From the NCBI RefSeq assembly GCF_900324475.1, contig NZ_LT992502.1, positions 3,410,001 through 3,474,000 on the forward strand: a DNA stretch of 64,000 bases, in the 5' to 3' direction. Source of the DNA: Enterobacter bugandensis. Lineage in GTDB: Bacteria > Pseudomonadota > Gammaproteobacteria > Enterobacterales > Enterobacteriaceae. Shown one piece after another: positions 25,872 to 36,830 of this stretch. A program made the position numbers and the translations under genes. Below the pieces are notes generated by a model. The model made no database searches and had not been told where the DNA came from. It saw nothing but the letters and a program-made list of their open reading frames with translations. Positions within the stretch are counted from its first letter, which is position 1, and the number at the start of each line of letters is the position of its first letter.

Positions 25872-27566
25872 GTGACCGTTAAACGCCCCGTTTCCGGAAG
25901 CCTTGCCTGGGCTTTCTTTTCGATCATTGCCCTGTCCGTGCTGACCAGCACCGTCGCGCTGCTGACGCTTGCCAGCAGCCAGCGTGACGCCGAAGCTATC
26001 AACATTGCGGGATCGCTGCGCATGCAGAGCTACCGCCTCGGCTACGAGATGCAGCGCAACAGCCCCTCCCTTATGGCGCATCGTGAGAACTGGCAGCGAA
26101 CGTTAAGCGCGCCTTCCCTGGAGAAGCTGAACCGCTGGTACGTCCCGGACAACGTCAAGGCGCGCTATCAGCAGCTGCATGTGGCCTGGCTGGACATGGA
26201 CAAGCACATCGCCCGCGGCGACAGCGCATGGTATGACGCTCACATAGAGGATTTTGTCGGCCGCATTGATGCCTTTGTGCTCGCCCTCCAGCACTACACC
26301 GAAAATAAAATCCAGACGGTGACCCTCCTCTCTCTGGCTGGCGCGCTCGGGATCCTGCTGCTGACGCTGTTTACCCTGCGGCGCATCCGTCGCCAGGTGG
26401 TGTTGCCGCTGAACAACCTGGTGGCCGCCAGCGAACGCATTGAGCGAGGGGAATTTACCACCCCGGCGCCGGACACCGCGCTCCCCAACGAGCTGGGCCA
26501 GCTCTCCCGCGCGTTCAACCATATGTCGGGCGAGCTACATACTCTCTATCGGTCGCTCGAAGCCTCCGTCGCGGAAAAGACGCGGCATTTGCATGAAGCC
26601 CACCAGCAGCTCGACATGCTGTTCAAATGCTCCCAGGCGCTGAATACCGGGCAGATAGACAGCCTGTGCTTCCGGCATATTTTGCAGATTGTGCATGAAT
26701 ACACGCAGATGAATTACCTGGAGCTACGCACCAGCGACGACTGGCGGCTGTGTGAAGGAACAGAGGTGAGCGGCATTTCTCTGCAAACCCTGCCGGTGCT
26801 GATGCAGGATACCCTCTACGGCGAGCTGCGCTGGCAAAGCGAGACGGGCAGCGTTCCTCTTCCGCTGATGAGAAGCGTGGCGACCATGCTCGGACGTGGG
26901 CTGTACTTTAACCAGGCGCAGAAGCATTACCAGCAGCTGCTGCTGATGGAGGAGCGCGCCACCATCGCCCGCGAGCTGCATGATTCGCTGGCGCAGGTAC
27001 TCTCCTATCTGCGGATTCAGCTCACGCTGCTTAAACACGCCGTGCCGGCGGAAAATGCCTCCGCGCAGACGATCATCACCGACTTCTCCCGCGAGCTGAA
27101 CAACGCCTGGCAGCAGCTACGCGAGCTGCTGACCACCTTCCGCCTGACGCTAAACCATGCGAATTTACCCGCGGCGCTGCAGGAGTCCCTCGATGCCCTG
27201 CAGAGCCAGACGCAGGCGAAGCTGCACCTCGACTGCCGCCTCTCCACCCTGGCGCTTGACGCGCAGAAGCAGGTGCATTTGCTGCAGATCGTGCGGGAGG
27301 CCGTCCTGAATGCGATTAAGCACGCGCAGGCCAGCGAGATCACCGTCAGCTGCGTGACCGCCGTGGACGGCACGCACAGCGTCAGCATTCGCGACAACGG
27401 CATCGGGATTGGCGAGGCCAGCGAGCCGCCGGGACACTACGGGTTGAACATTATGCGAGAACGCGCGCAACGGCTCGGCGGAATGCTGCACTTCTCGCAG
27501 CCGCAAAACGGCGGCACGCAGGTCAGCGTGACGTTCCCCGCACCCGCGCCGTTAACAGGTAAATAA
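25872..27566 (+). CDS. narQ: Nitrate/nitrite sensor histidine kinase NarQ
   Basis: Inner-membrane sensor that phosphorylates NarL and NarP in response to nitrate and nitrite. It is 564 aa from the GTG at 25872, which aligns with the GTG start of E. coli narQ (VKRPVS follows); another in-frame GTG at 25839 would add 11 residues. Order: TM1 (about 10-30), periplasmic P-box (NIAGSLRMQSYRLGY), TM2 (about 145-165), HAMP, a Cys-containing GAF-like region, the HisKA_3 H-box ARELHDSLAQ and an ATPase domain (DNGIGIG). No response regulator is adjacent, as in E. coli. Confidence 0.95.
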   Translation: MTVKRPVSGSLAWAFFSIIALSVLTSTVALLTLASSQRDAEAINIAGSLRMQSYRLGYEMQRNSPSLMAHRENWQRTLSAPSLEKLNRWYVPDNVKARYQQLHVAWLDMDKHIARGDSAWYDAHIEDFVGRIDAFVLALQHYTENKIQTVTLLSLAGALGILLLTLFTLRRIRRQVVLPLNNLVAASERIERGEFTTPAPDTALPNELGQLSRAFNHMSGELHTLYRSLEASVAEKTRHLHEAHQQLDMLFKCSQALNTGQIDSLCFRHILQIVHEYTQMNYLELRTSDDWRLCEGTEVSGISLQTLPVLMQDTLYGELRWQSETGSVPLPLMRSVATMLGRGLYFNQAQKHYQQLLLMEERATIARELHDSLAQVLSYLRIQLTLLKHAVPAENASAQTIITDFSRELNNAWQQLRELLTTFRLTLNHANLPAALQESLDALQSQTQAKLHLDCRLSTLALDAQKQVHLLQIVREAVLNAIKHAQASEITVSCVTAVDGTHSVSIRDNGIGIGEASEPPGHYGLNIMRERAQRLGGMLHFSQPQNGGTQVSVTFPAPAPLTGK

Positions 27567-27588
27567 CGGTAAAGGGGGAAGCGCCGGG

Positions 27589-27637
<49 letters not shown>

Positions 27638-27708
27638 CTGGGCCTTACCGCTAAAGTGATGCGGGCAATAAACAATAATGACGTGCAGCAAAACGAGGTC
27701 ACACTTTC

Positions 27709-30700
27709 ATGGCGAATTTTTTCATCGATCGCCCCATTTTTGCCTGGGTGCTTGCCATCCTGTTGTGTCTGACAGGTGTCCTGGCGATTACTTCTCTTCC
27801 CGTTGAGCAATATCCCGATCTGGCACCGCCGAACGTGCGTGTCACAGCAAACTACCCCGGCGCGTCCGCACAAACGCTGGAAAATACCGTGACGCAGGTT
27901 ATCGAGCAGAACATGACGGGTCTGGATAATCTGATGTACATGTCCTCCCAAAGCAGCGCCACGGGACAGGCGACTGTCACCCTGAGCTTTGAGGCGGGCA
28001 CCGACCCGGACGAAGCGGTGCAGCAGGTACAAAACCAGCTGCAGTCGGCCATGCGTAAATTGCCCCAGGCCGTGCAGAACCAGGGCGTCACCGTGCGTAA
28101 AACCGGTGATACCAACATTCTGACCATCGCGTTTGTCTCCACCGATGGCTCAATGGATAAACAGGACATTGCGGACTACGTCGCCAGTAATATTCAGGAC
28201 CCGCTCAGCCGTATTAACGGCGTGGGGGATATCGACGCCTATGGCTCACAGTACTCGATGCGTATCTGGCTCGATCCCAACAAGCTGAACAGCTATCAGA
28301 TGACGGCGACCGACGTGACGGACGCCATCAAAGCACAGAACGCCCAAATTGCCGTGGGGCAACTGGGAGGCACGCCTTCCGTCGATAAACAGGCCCTGAA
28401 CGCCACCATTAATTCGCAATCTCTGCTTCAGACCCCGGACCAGTTCCGCAACATCACCCTGCGCGTGAATCAGGATGGTTCAGAAGTGCGTCTGGGCGAC
28501 GTTGCTAAGGTGGAAATGGGTGCGGAGAAATACGATTACCTGAGCCGCTTTAACGGCAACCCGGCCTCTGGACTGGGAATTAAGCTGGCCTCCGGCGCAA
28601 ACGAAATGGCGACGGCGAAGCTGGTATTGGACCGTCTGGATGAGCTGTCGCAGTATTTCCCGCACGGGCTGGAGTACAAGGTCGCCTATGAAACCACCTC
28701 CTTCGTTAAAGCCTCGATTGAGGACGTAGTCAAAACCCTGCTGGAAGCGATCGCCCTGGTGTTCCTGGTCATGTACCTGTTCCTGCAAAACTTCCGCGCC
28801 ACGCTGATCCCCACCATTGCCGTCCCGGTGGTGCTGCTGGGCACCTTTGCGGTGCTTTACGCGTTCGGCTACAGCATCAACACCCTGACGATGTTTGCCA
28901 TGGTGCTGGCGATTGGCCTGCTGGTGGACGATGCCATCGTGGTGGTCGAAAACGTCGAGCGCATCATGAGCGAAGAGGGGCTTTCCCCGCGTCAGGCGAC
29001 GCGTAAATCGATGGGACAAATTCAGGGGGCGTTGGTCGGTATCGCGATGGTGCTGTCGGCGGTCTTTATCCCGATGGCCTTCTTTGGCGGTACAACCGGG
29101 GCGATTTACCGTCAGTTCTCAATTACCATCGTCTCGGCGATGGTGCTCTCCGTGCTGGTGGCGCTGATCCTCACTCCCGCGCTCTGCGCCACCCTCCTTA
29201 AGCCGCTGCACAAAGGGGAACATCACGGCCAGAAAGGGTTCTTCGGCTGGTTTAACCGCATGTTCAACCGCAACGCCGAGCGGTATGAATCTGCCGTCGG
29301 CAAAGTGCTACACCGCAGCCTGCGCTGGATGATGATTTACGTTGTGCTGCTGGGCGGCATGGTGTGGCTGTTCCTGCATCTTCCCACCTCGTTCCTGCCG
29401 CAGGAAGACAGGGGGATGTTCATCACCTCGGTGCAGCTCCCGAGCGGATCCACCCAGCAGCAGACGCTGAAGGTGGTTCAGAACGTTGAGCAGTACTTCT
29501 TCACCAAAGAGAAAAATAACGTTGTTTCGGTCTTCTCTACCGTCGGCTCCGGCCCGGGCGGGAACGGGCAGAACGTCGCCCGCATGTTTGTCCGCCTGAA
29601 AGACTGGGACGAACGCGATGCCAGAACGGGAACCTCGTTCGCCATCATCGAACGCGCGACCAAAGCGTTTGCCCGCATTAAAGAGGCGCGCGTCTTTGCC
29701 AGCAGCCCGCCCGCGATCAGCGGCCTGGGCAGTTCCGCCGGGTTTGATATGGAGCTGCAGGATCACGCCGGCGCGGGCCACTCGGCCCTGATGGCCGCGC
29801 GCGATAAGCTGCTAGAACTAGCAGGGAAAGATCCCGGCCTGACCCGCGTTCGTCACAACGGTCTTGACGACAGCCCGCAGCTTCAGGTGGATATCGACCA
29901 GCGTAAGGCGCAGGCGCTGGGCGTGTCGATCGACGATATCAACGACACCCTGCAAACCGCATGGGGCTCAAGCTACGTAAATGACTTTATGGATCGCGGC
30001 CGCGTGAAAAAAGTGTATGTCCAGGCAGCCGCGCCGTTCCGCATGTTGCCGGATGATATTAACCGCTGGTTTGTACGCAATAATTCTGGCGGAATGGTCC
30101 CCTTCTCCGCCTTTGCCACGTCGCGCTGGGAGAGCGGTTCGCCGCGTCTGGAGCGCTATAACGGCTATTCGGCAGTTGAAATCGTCGGGGAAGCCGCGCC
30201 GGGCGTCAGCACCGGTACCGCCATGGACACGATGGAAAAACTGGTGCAGCAGTTGCCCGCCGGTTTTGGTCTGGAGTGGACGGCCATGTCTTACCAGGAG
30301 CGCCTCTCCGGGGCGCAGGCCCCTGCCCTCTATGCGCTTTCTTTGCTGGTGGTCTTCCTCTGCCTTGCCGCGCTGTATGAGAGCTGGTCGGTTCCGTTCT
30401 CGGTCATGCTGGTGGTGCCACTTGGGGTTATCGGTGCGCTGCTGGCGACCTGGATGCGCGGCCTGGAGAACGACGTTTACTTCCAGGTGGGGCTACTTAC
30501 GGTGATCGGCTTGTCGGCGAAAAACGCCATTCTGATCGTTGAGTTTGCCAACGAGATGAATGCCAAAGGCCACGAGCTGATGGCCGCCACGCTGCACGCC
30601 TGCCGCCAGCGCCTACGTCCGATCCTGATGACCTCACTGGCGTTTATTTTTGGCGTACTGCCGATGGCAACCAGCACGGGTGCAGGCTCAAGCAGCCAGC

Positions 30701-30822
30701 ATGCGGTGGGTACCGGCGTCATGGGTGGGATGATTGCGGCCACCATCCTGGCGATTTATTTTGTGCCGCTGTTCTTTGTGCTGGTGCGTCGTCGCTTCCC
30801 GCTCCGGGAGCGACAGGAATAA
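27709..30822 (+). CDS. acrD: Aminoglycoside/multidrug efflux RND transporter AcrD
   Basis: Inner-membrane proton-driven pump that works with AcrA and TolC; exports aminoglycosides and other hydrophilic or amphiphilic compounds. It is 1037 aa, as in E. coli. It starts [16 protein letters not shown]. The proton-relay Asp pair is in [17 protein letters not shown] of TM4, and the C-terminal half has [12 protein letters not shown] with the relay Lys. No membrane-fusion gene is next to it, as expected for AcrD. SD-like GAGG 9 nt before ATG. Confidence 0.96.
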   Translation: MANFFIDRPIFAWVLAILLCLTGVLAITSLPVEQYPDLAPPNVRVTANYPGASAQTLENTVTQVIEQNMTGLDNLMYMSSQSSATGQATVTLSFEAGTDPDEAVQQVQNQLQSAMRKLPQAVQNQGVTVRKTGDTNILTIAFVSTDGSMDKQDIADYVASNIQDPLSRINGVGDIDAYGSQYSMRIWLDPNKLNSYQMTATDVTDAIKAQNAQIAVGQLGGTPSVDKQALNATINSQSLLQTPDQFRNITLRVNQDGSEVRLGDVAKVEMGAEKYDYLSRFNGNPASGLGIKLASGANEMATAKLVLDRLDELSQYFPHGLEYKVAYETTSFVKASIEDVVKTLLEAIALVFLVMYLFLQNFRATLIPTIAVPVVLLGTFAVLYAFGYSINTLTMFAMVLAIGLLVDDAIVVVENVERIMSEEGLSPRQATRKSMGQIQGALVGIAMVLSAVFIPMAFFGGTTGAIYRQFSITIVSAMVLSVLVALILTPALCATLLKPLHKGEHHGQKGFFGWFNRMFNRNAERYESAVGKVLHRSLRWMMIYVVLLGGMVWLFLHLPTSFLPQEDRGMFITSVQLPSGSTQQQTLKVVQNVEQYFFTKEKNNVVSVFSTVGSGPGGNGQNVARMFVRLKDWDERDARTGTSFAIIERATKAFARIKEARVFASSPPAISGLGSSAGFDMELQDHAGAGHSALMAARDKLLELAGKDPGLTRVRHNGLDDSPQLQVDIDQRKAQALGVSIDDINDTLQTAWGSSYVNDFMDRGRVKKVYVQAAAPFRMLPDDINRWFVRNNSGGMVPFSAFATSRWESGSPRLERYNGYSAVEIVGEAAPGVSTGTAMDTMEKLVQQLPAGFGLEWTAMSYQERLSGAQAPALYALSLLVVFLCLAALYESWSVPFSVMLVVPLGVIGALLATWMRGLENDVYFQVGLLTVIGLSAKNAILIVEFANEMNAKGHELMAATLHACRQRLRPILMTSLAFIFGVLPMATSTGAGSSSQHAVGTGVMGGMIAATILAIYFVPLFFVLVRRRFPLRERQE

Positions 30823-30833
30823 CCCGCAGTCAT

Positions 30834-30863
30834 AAAAAAGGCGGCTTAATCGGCCGCCTTTTT
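30834..30863 (+). terminator. Terminator after acrD
   Basis: AAAAAAGGCGGC and GCCGCCTTTTT pair around TTAATCG, ending in a T run. Begins 12 bp after the acrD stop. Confidence 0.88.
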
Positions 30864-30930
30864 ATTGTGTGATTAATTCACACTATGGTTATTTTACTTA
30901 TTTTAGTGCTCTTGCAATTCTTACTGAATG

Positions 30931-30990
30931 TCATTTACGAAGCATGCCTTCGATAAAATCTTTCCAGTTCCCCAGTTCACGTTCAATCAT
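30931..30990 (-). CDS. ypfM: Small protein YpfM (19 aa)
   Basis: The minus strand encodes MIERELGNWKDFIEGMLRK, nearly identical to the E. coli small protein YpfM, in the same place between acrD and yffB. An AGAGG motif lies 5 bp upstream of the ATG. Function unknown; the peptide is amphipathic and has no membrane helix. The context and conservation make it a real gene in spite of its size. Confidence 0.88.
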   Translation of the reverse strand: MIERELGNWKDFIEGMLRK

Positions 30991-31377
30991 AACAACCTCT
31001 CTTATTATTATGCGCATTCTACGAAAACGTATCACCATTGTGAAGACTGTTTAACCAATCGCTGTGATTGTACCCCGCCACCGTTGGGGATTTATGATAA
31101 ATATGAATGGAGGAGTTTAAATTTTGTGTGACGGCCAGCAATATTTTGAAATAGCCCTACGAACGGGTGAGTTTTATTTTACGCGCTGAGTTTATTCAGA
31201 ATTTAAACACGGTGGACATCTATGCTTAAATGGTGAAACTATATTCAGCGTACAAGTGTGAGTTGAATTAAGAAGAAGTGTAAATCCAGAGCATTCCTGA
31301 GTGTGTTATATTCCACCTAAAGATATATCTTCGAATTTACTGAACGTTTAATCGCCATAAGAGCAAAAGGATTCAAC
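30991..31377. other. AT-rich intergenic region between ypfM and yffB
   Basis: 387 bp with no convincing gene. It holds the ypfM upstream region (minus strand) and the promoter side of yffB, with a -10-like TTATAT at 31306-31311. It is clearly more AT-rich than the flanking genes. Two short ORFs here lack family likeness and ribosome sites. A small RNA cannot be excluded, but nothing specific was recognised. Confidence 0.5.
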
Positions 31378-31734
31378 ATGGTTGTGATGTACGGCATTAA
31401 AAATTGCGACACCATCAAAAAAGCACGCCGCTGGCTGGAAACTAATAACGTCGAGTACCGCTTCCACGATTATCGTGCCGACGGGCTTGATGCAGAATTT
31501 CTGCATACCGCCATTAACGAACTGGGATGGGAAGCGCTGCTGAACACCCGCGGCACCACCTGGCGTAAGCTGGACGAATCCGTGCGCGCCAGCATCGTTG
31601 ACGCCGACAGCGCGGCAAAGTTAATGCTCGACATGCCGGCAATTATCAAACGCCCATTGCTCTGCAAGCCAGGTCAGCCTATGCTGCTGGGTTTCAGTGA
31701 AACCCTTTATTCTGACTTTTTCGTAGAGGTGTAG
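31378..31734 (+). CDS. yffB: ArsC/Spx-family protein YffB
   Basis: Thioredoxin-fold protein of the ArsC family, function unknown; proposed to be a glutathione-dependent thiol reductase. It is 118 aa. The single active-site-type Cys is C10 in [23 protein letters not shown]. dapE begins 3 bp after the stop, so it is co-transcribed. Confidence 0.93.
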   Translation: MVVMYGIKNCDTIKKARRWLETNNVEYRFHDYRADGLDAEFLHTAINELGWEALLNTRGTTWRKLDESVRASIVDADSAAKLMLDMPAIIKRPLLCKPGQPMLLGFSETLYSDFFVEV

Positions 31735-31737
31735 TGT

Positions 31738-32865
31738 ATGTCATGCCCGGTCATTGAGCTGACTCAACAGCTTATTCGCCGTCCCTCCCTTAGCCCGGAC
31801 GACGCAGGTTGTCAGGCATTAATGATTGAGCGCCTGCGCGCCATCGGTTTTACCGTTGAGCGCATGGATTTTGGCGATACCCAGAACTTCTGGGCGTGGC
31901 GTGGCCAGGGCGAAACGCTGGCCTTTGCCGGGCACACTGACGTCGTTCCCGCGGGTGACGCTGATCGCTGGATTAATCCGCCGTTTGAGCCGACCATCCG
32001 CGATGGCATGCTCTTCGGCCGCGGCGCGGCAGACATGAAAGGCTCGCTGGCGGCGATGGTTGTGGCGGCAGAGCGCTTTGTGGCTCAGCATCCGAACCAC
32101 AAAAACCGTCTCGCGTTCTTGATCACCTCCGATGAAGAAGCCAGCGCCCATAACGGTACCGTGAAGGTCGTTGAGGCGCTGATGGCGCGCAATGAACGTC
32201 TTGACTACTGTCTGGTCGGCGAGCCGTCCAGTACCGAAGTGGTGGGTGATGTCGTCAAAAATGGTCGCCGCGGCTCGCTGACCTGTAACCTGACCATACA
32301 TGGGGTTCAGGGGCATGTGGCCTACCCGCATCTGGCCGATAACCCGGTCCACCGCGCCGCGCCAATGCTGAACGAACTGGTAGGCATTGAGTGGGATAAA
32401 GGCAACGAGTTCTTCCCGCCGACCAGCATGCAGATCGCCAACGTCAAGGCCGGAACCGGCAGTAACAACGTCATCCCGGGAGATTTCTTCGTCCAGTTCA
32501 ACTTTCGCTTCAGTACCGAACTGACCGACGAGACGATCAAAGCGCGCGTTGTCGCTCTGCTGGAAAAATACAACCTGCGCTACACCGTTGACTGGTGGCT
32601 TTCCGGCCAGCCGTTCCTGACGCAGCGCGGCAAGCTGGTGGATGCGGTGGTGAACGCCATTGAGCACTATAATGAAATTAAGCCGCAGCTGCTGACGACG
32701 GGCGGCACCTCAGACGGACGCTTTATCGCCCGCATGGGTGCACAGGTTGTCGAACTGGGTCCGGTTAACGCGACGATTCACAAAATCAACGAGTGTGTGA
32801 ACGCAGCCGATTTACAACTACTGGCCCGCATGTATCAACGTATTATGGAGCAACTCGTCGCCTGA
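31738..32865 (+). CDS. dapE: Succinyl-diaminopimelate desuccinylase DapE
   Basis: Zinc enzyme of lysine and peptidoglycan precursor synthesis: releases LL-diaminopimelate from its N-succinyl form. It is 375 aa. M20 family motifs are intact: FAGHTDVVP (zinc His), GRGAADMKG (bridging Asp) and ITSDEEASA (catalytic Glu pair). It lies between yffB and ypfN in one operon; dapA, of the same pathway, is at 38705. Confidence 0.97.
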   Translation: MSCPVIELTQQLIRRPSLSPDDAGCQALMIERLRAIGFTVERMDFGDTQNFWAWRGQGETLAFAGHTDVVPAGDADRWINPPFEPTIRDGMLFGRGAADMKGSLAAMVVAAERFVAQHPNHKNRLAFLITSDEEASAHNGTVKVVEALMARNERLDYCLVGEPSSTEVVGDVVKNGRRGSLTCNLTIHGVQGHVAYPHLADNPVHRAAPMLNELVGIEWDKGNEFFPPTSMQIANVKAGTGSNNVIPGDFFVQFNFRFSTELTDETIKARVVALLEKYNLRYTVDWWLSGQPFLTQRGKLVDAVVNAIEHYNEIKPQLLTTGGTSDGRFIARMGAQVVELGPVNATIHKINECVNAADLQLLARMYQRIMEQLVA

Positions 32866-32889
32866 CGAGCGCTCAGAGAGGAATAGCGA

Positions 32890-33087
32890 ATGGATTGGCT
32901 TGCAAAGTACTGGTGGATTCTGGTGCTGGTGTTTCTGGTCGGCGTACTGCTGAACGTGATTAAAGACCTTAAGCGCGTTGACCACAAAAAGTTTCTCGCG
33001 AATAAGCCGGATCTCCCGCCGCACCGTGATTTTAACGATAAGTGGGACGATGACGACGACTGGCCGAAGAAAGACCAGAAGAAGTAA
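32890..33087 (+). CDS. ypfN: Small membrane protein YpfN (UPF0370)
   Basis: 65-aa protein of unknown function, with one N-terminal membrane helix ([17 protein letters not shown], about residues 8-24) and a highly charged tail ending [15 protein letters not shown]. It follows dapE by 24 bp with SD AGAGAGGAA. Matches E. coli YpfN in length and sequence. Confidence 0.92.
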   Translation: MDWLAKYWWILVLVFLVGVLLNVIKDLKRVDHKKFLANKPDLPPHRDFNDKWDDDDDWPKKDQKK

Positions 33088-33095
33088 TCGGTCTG

Positions 33096-33122
33096 TATCC
33101 CCTCTCCTGTGGAGAGGGGATA
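33096..33122. terminator. Inverted repeat between ypfN and ypfH
   Basis: TATCCCCTCTCC - TGT - GGAGAGGGGATA is a perfect 12-bp stem between convergent genes. It lacks a U-tract on either strand, so it may be an mRNA-stabilising repeat rather than an intrinsic terminator. It resembles the CCCTCTCCC-type hairpin into which the IS at 40830 inserted. Confidence 0.55.
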
Positions 33123-33125
33123 ACC

Positions 33126-33821
33126 TCACATAAATTCAACAATATCATCATCATTCGGCTTACCGCCGCTGAGCGCTTCATCAAAGTAGTGCTTCGGCAC
33201 GGTATAGCGCAGATGATCGAGCGCAAACTGCATGCTGCGGTCGTCGATCGCGTGGCCCAGATCGTCAACAATATCCAGCGTCACATCCCCGCCCTCACGC
33301 ACCAGCGCTTCCTGGGCAGCTACCGCATGCGAAAGCTCAATCACCCGATCTTCACCACCGTGAATGAGATGGATGGTGGTCTGCGTGGTCGCGCTTGTCG
33401 GTAGCGTTGCATAACGCCCGTTAAAGGCGATGACGCGTGAAGCCAGGCCGGGCTGCGCTTTTACGCTTTCCAGCGACATGATTGACCCCTGCGAGAAGCC
33501 AATCAGCGCCGTTGCGTCAGCGCCTACGCCGCTCTGCTGCTGCCAGTAGCGCACGATGTCGATAAACGTGGGCATGATCGCATCAATGCACGCCTGACGG
33601 TTCTCCTCCGTCACGCCCTGAACCGGGAACCACTGCCGTCCGTCTGGACCGCACGGCTCCACGCCGCCGATGCTGACGATCAATGCTTCCGGAAAAACGG
33701 GCGCAAACCAGCGGCCAATCTGTCCCATATTGACGGCATTATCGCCCACGCCATGAAACAGGAGCAGTAACTGTTTAGCCGGTTTGTCAGGGCTTTGAAC
33801 AACAAAATGGTCGTGTTTCAT
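33126..33821 (-). CDS. ypfH: Carboxylesterase YpfH
   Basis: Alpha/beta-hydrolase of the phospholipase/carboxylesterase family; acts on short acyl esters in E. coli assays. It is 231 aa from the ATG at 33821 (MKHDHFVVQSPDKPA), the family N-terminus; the frame is open to 33881. Nucleophile Ser in GFSQGS, Asp in HGGEDRVI, His in DLGHAID. Convergent with ypfN and downstream of tmcA. Confidence 0.93.
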   Translation of the reverse strand: MKHDHFVVQSPDKPAKQLLLLFHGVGDNAVNMGQIGRWFAPVFPEALIVSIGGVEPCGPDGRQWFPVQGVTEENRQACIDAIMPTFIDIVRYWQQQSGVGADATALIGFSQGSIMSLESVKAQPGLASRVIAFNGRYATLPTSATTQTTIHLIHGGEDRVIELSHAVAAQEALVREGGDVTLDIVDDLGHAIDDRSMQFALDHLRYTVPKHYFDEALSGGKPNDDDIVEFM

Positions 33822-33894
33822 GGCGGTCTCCTTAATTGATGAGCAGGATTTTACGCCTCTGCGGGGTAATGACCATGCCACTTTACTGAAGAAG

Positions 33895-35841
33895 TCATTG
33901 AAAAAATTGCCATTGCAAAATGTCGGCTTTCAGCTGCTGGCAGCGGGAATAATCAAGGTTCTCAAGCGCTTGCGCGGTTTCACTCCGCAGTTTAGCCAGC
34001 AGCGCTTTTCGCCCTTTCTCCTCCGTCTTACCCTCTATTTTCCCGCGCAGCGCCGGAAGCGGCATGTCTGTAGCTAACACCAGCCGCGTCAGGGCAGCAA
34101 CCGAGGTTGAAAACGCCCGGTGCGCAAAGGCAAACCCCGCCAGCTCCAGCCAGTCGTCACTATTAAGGGTAGCTTCCCAGGCATCGGTCACCGGGATCTT
34201 TTCGCCGTTCCAGGCCGAAAGAACGCGCATATCGCGACACAGGCGCTGGTGCTCCTGCGCGCACAGGCGGTGCCCGGCCTCGCTATGCGGCAGTAAGGCC
34301 ATCGCCGTGTAGCACCCGCTGCTGGCTTCCCGATGGCTGCCCATTCGCACCAGCACAAAGCCGCACTGCCGCCAGAAACGCCACAGCTCGTCGGTATAGC
34401 CAAAGCTTACCGAGAGATAATCTTCACCGCTGGCGCTGCGAATAAGCCGCTGGCCGATGCCTTCCCGTTGACGGTGGGGATGCACCGCAATGCGGCTAAT
34501 CCGCCGCCCCTTCAGCGTCGCCGCGAGAGGCGACCCGCCGTGCGCCGCCAGTGACTGCGCCACAAGGTTCCCGCGAGGACGACGAAAGCCCGCCCACACC
34601 GCGCGGCTCAGTTCGGGGGGCAATCCCCCCTCTTCCACCAGCCAGAGCGCGCCCGCCATATCCGCCCCCGCGTGTGCAACCGCAAAGTGCTGGCCGGGGG
34701 CGTCCATCATCCGGCGTAAATCGAGCGGGGACGTCCGGTAGTGCGCGGCACACAGCAGTTCATACACGCTTGCCACGCGCGCCGGGTCGCTCTCCCACAT
34801 CCGCGGCTCCAGCGACCGTATACGCACGTCACCTTCCGGTTTGCGGTCAATAAGCGCGTCGTCAAACAGCAGCGTATTCGCCACTATCCGCTCAAGCGGA
34901 CACCCGGCCGCCCAGCGAATGGGGGTGGATAAGGTATAGCGCCGCAGCCCGCTGAACCGGGCGCAGAACTTGAGCAGAAACCCCCTGCCCGTGCCTTCAT
35001 AACCCTGGACCGTGGTGGTCAGCAACACGCGAGGAAAGCGCGACACCAGCTTGTCCAGCAGCGGGCCGGGGATGGCTGCGGCTTCATCAACAATCAGCCA
35101 GTCGGCTTCTGTCGTGGAGGCCAGCAGCGCATCCGGGGCCATAAAGTGAAAACGCTCGCCAGCGAAGCGCGCAATGACATCCGTTGCCCCTTTGGCCGGT
35201 GCAGTGACCACCGCACTCCCCTGAATGCTGTTGAGTAGCATCCCAGCGAGGGCTGACTTTCCGCGCCCCCGCGGTGCCGTCACGGCAGCAACGCCCGCAG
35301 GCATGGTCAGAAGCGCGTCGAGGATCTCCGCCTGCTCGCGCTGCGGCTCGCCGCTGGCTGGCTGCCAGGCGGGCGAATCCGGCGCAGCGGGAAGAGAGAG
35401 AGGACGATGCTGTTGCCAGACGATCGCATCCGCATCAGCGGCAAGCGTCCGGCAAAAATGGTGAACGAAGCGCGGGGTGGCGATGGGTTCCGCGCTGTCG
35501 CTCCAGCGCACGGAATCGCCGTCAGGCTTGTCGGCCCAGTCAGCGAGAGGCGGCACCAGCAGCACCAGCAGGCTTCCGGCGCGCAGCGTCCCGCTGAGTG
35601 CGGCAAAGGCTGAGACATCAAACCCGGCACGCGCGTCAAAAACGGCGTGCAGATATTCGCGTCCCAGCAGCCCGCTAACGGCTTTTGAGGGATTCTCCTC
35701 CAGCCACAGCCAGTCTCCCGGCAAGGCATCACGCAGGCCAGCCGCCTGGCTCAACGTCCATTGTTCATCGCCAGTGAGCACCACCAGACGGCGGTGCCCG
35801 GTACGCTCAAGCTCGCGCGTCAGATGTTCAAACGACACCAT
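33895..35841 (-). CDS. tmcA: tRNA(Met) cytidine acetyltransferase TmcA
   Basis: Makes N4-acetylcytidine at the wobble base of elongator tRNA-Met using acetyl-CoA and ATP. About 648 aa (E. coli 671). Order: N-terminal DUF1726 part, helicase-like ATPase with Walker A APRGRGKSALAG and Walker B-type IVDEAAAIPGP, then the GNAT domain (SRIAVHPHRQREGIGQRL) and a tRNA-binding tail. Starts at ATG 35841, overlapping the ypfJ stop (TGATG), or at GTG one codon earlier. The C-terminal region is shorter and more diverged than in E. coli. Confidence 0.94.
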   Translation of the reverse strand: MVSFEHLTRELERTGHRRLVVLTGDEQWTLSQAAGLRDALPGDWLWLEENPSKAVSGLLGREYLHAVFDARAGFDVSAFAALSGTLRAGSLLVLLVPPLADWADKPDGDSVRWSDSAEPIATPRFVHHFCRTLAADADAIVWQQHRPLSLPAAPDSPAWQPASGEPQREQAEILDALLTMPAGVAAVTAPRGRGKSALAGMLLNSIQGSAVVTAPAKGATDVIARFAGERFHFMAPDALLASTTEADWLIVDEAAAIPGPLLDKLVSRFPRVLLTTTVQGYEGTGRGFLLKFCARFSGLRRYTLSTPIRWAAGCPLERIVANTLLFDDALIDRKPEGDVRIRSLEPRMWESDPARVASVYELLCAAHYRTSPLDLRRMMDAPGQHFAVAHAGADMAGALWLVEEGGLPPELSRAVWAGFRRPRGNLVAQSLAAHGGSPLAATLKGRRISRIAVHPHRQREGIGQRLIRSASGEDYLSVSFGYTDELWRFWRQCGFVLVRMGSHREASSGCYTAMALLPHSEAGHRLCAQEHQRLCRDMRVLSAWNGEKIPVTDAWEATLNSDDWLELAGFAFAHRAFSTSVAALTRLVLATDMPLPALRGKIEGKTEEKGRKALLAKLRSETAQALENLDYSRCQQLKADILQWQFFQ

Positions 35842-36710
35842 CACATGGCTTTGCCGAAGGTATTACACTGGGCCGGATCGCCGCTGTCAAAGCCGCGCTT
35901 GAACCAGCTGTAGCGCTGCTGTGACGTACCGTGAGTGAAACTGTCCGGCACGACATGACCCTGGCTCTGCTGCTGCAAACGGTCGTCGCCGATGGCCTCA
36001 GCCGCGTTTAATGCCTCTTCAAGATCCCCGGATTCCAGCACGCCCTGCTGCTGCATGCTGTGGCCCCAGACGCCCGCGAAGCAGTCCGCCTGCAGTTCCA
36101 TTTTGACGGAAAGGCGGTTCACTTCGGCCTGAGACGCGTTCTGCTGAAGCTGGCGCACTTTGGGCTCAATCCCCAGCAGCTTTTGCACGTGATGGCCGAC
36201 TTCATGCGCGATAACGTAGCCCTGGGCAAAATCACCGTCAGCGCCAAGCTTGCGTTTCATGTCATCGTAAAAAGAGAGATCGATATAGACGGTGCCGTCT
36301 GCCGGGCAATAGAACGGCCCCATAACAGATTGCCCGGTACCGCATCCGGTGCGGGTTGCGCCCCGGTACATCACCAGCTTTGGCTGCTGGTAGGTGCGCC
36401 CCATCTTCTCGAACTGCTGACTCCAGGTGTCTTCAGTTGTGGCGAGAATAACGGAGGTAAATTTGGCCGCTTCATCTTCATTCGGGCTGATGGAGCGCTG
36501 AGATTGCTGTTGCTGCTGCAGCGGCTGACCGGTCATCAGACCGGTGAGGTCGACCCCGTAGTAACCTGCGACCAGCACCACAATCAGCAGGATGATACCG
36601 CCCTTGCCGCTGGGTAAGCGGAAGCCGGGCCCGCCCATTGAAGGACCGCCGCCACCATCACTGCGTCTGTCTTCTACATTGTCACTTTCACGACGCCCTT
36701 GCCAGCGCAT
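35841..36710 (-). CDS. ypfJ: Zinc metallopeptidase-like protein YpfJ
   Basis: Membrane-anchored putative neutral zinc metallopeptidase; substrate unknown. It is 289 aa, starting [16 protein letters not shown] at the ATG at 36710, chosen because GAGGTGG sits at ribosome distance. One membrane helix ([17 protein letters not shown], about 36-54), then the zinc motif HEVGHH in [13 protein letters not shown] and a downstream ELQADC with the third ligand. Its stop overlaps the tmcA start. Confidence 0.93.
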   Translation of the reverse strand: MRWQGRRESDNVEDRRSDGGGGPSMGGPGFRLPSGKGGIILLIVVLVAGYYGVDLTGLMTGQPLQQQQQSQRSISPNEDEAAKFTSVILATTEDTWSQQFEKMGRTYQQPKLVMYRGATRTGCGTGQSVMGPFYCPADGTVYIDLSFYDDMKRKLGADGDFAQGYVIAHEVGHHVQKLLGIEPKVRQLQQNASQAEVNRLSVKMELQADCFAGVWGHSMQQQGVLESGDLEEALNAAEAIGDDRLQQQSQGHVVPDSFTHGTSQQRYSWFKRGFDSGDPAQCNTFGKAM

Positions 36711-36793
36711 AACCACCTCGAACTATTCCATTAATAATAGCTATGATCGTAGGCGGTTAACGGCAAGATTACCATAGGAAACAAAGGTAAGAC

Positions 36794-36819
36794 GCCAAAG
36801 GATGCGAACATCCTTTGGC
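36794..36819 (-). terminator. Stem-loop after purC
   Basis: GCCAAAGGATG - TTCG - CATCCTTTGGC on the minus strand, a perfect 11-bp stem with a stable UUCG loop 12 bp after the purC stop. The T-tract is weak. Confidence 0.62.
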
Positions 36820-36830
36820 AACTGAGGGAC

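Noticed and set aside
33096..33122. Second insertion site or IS remnant at the CCCCTCTCC hairpin
   Set aside because: The palindrome is perfect and uninterrupted, with no IS-end sequence nearby.
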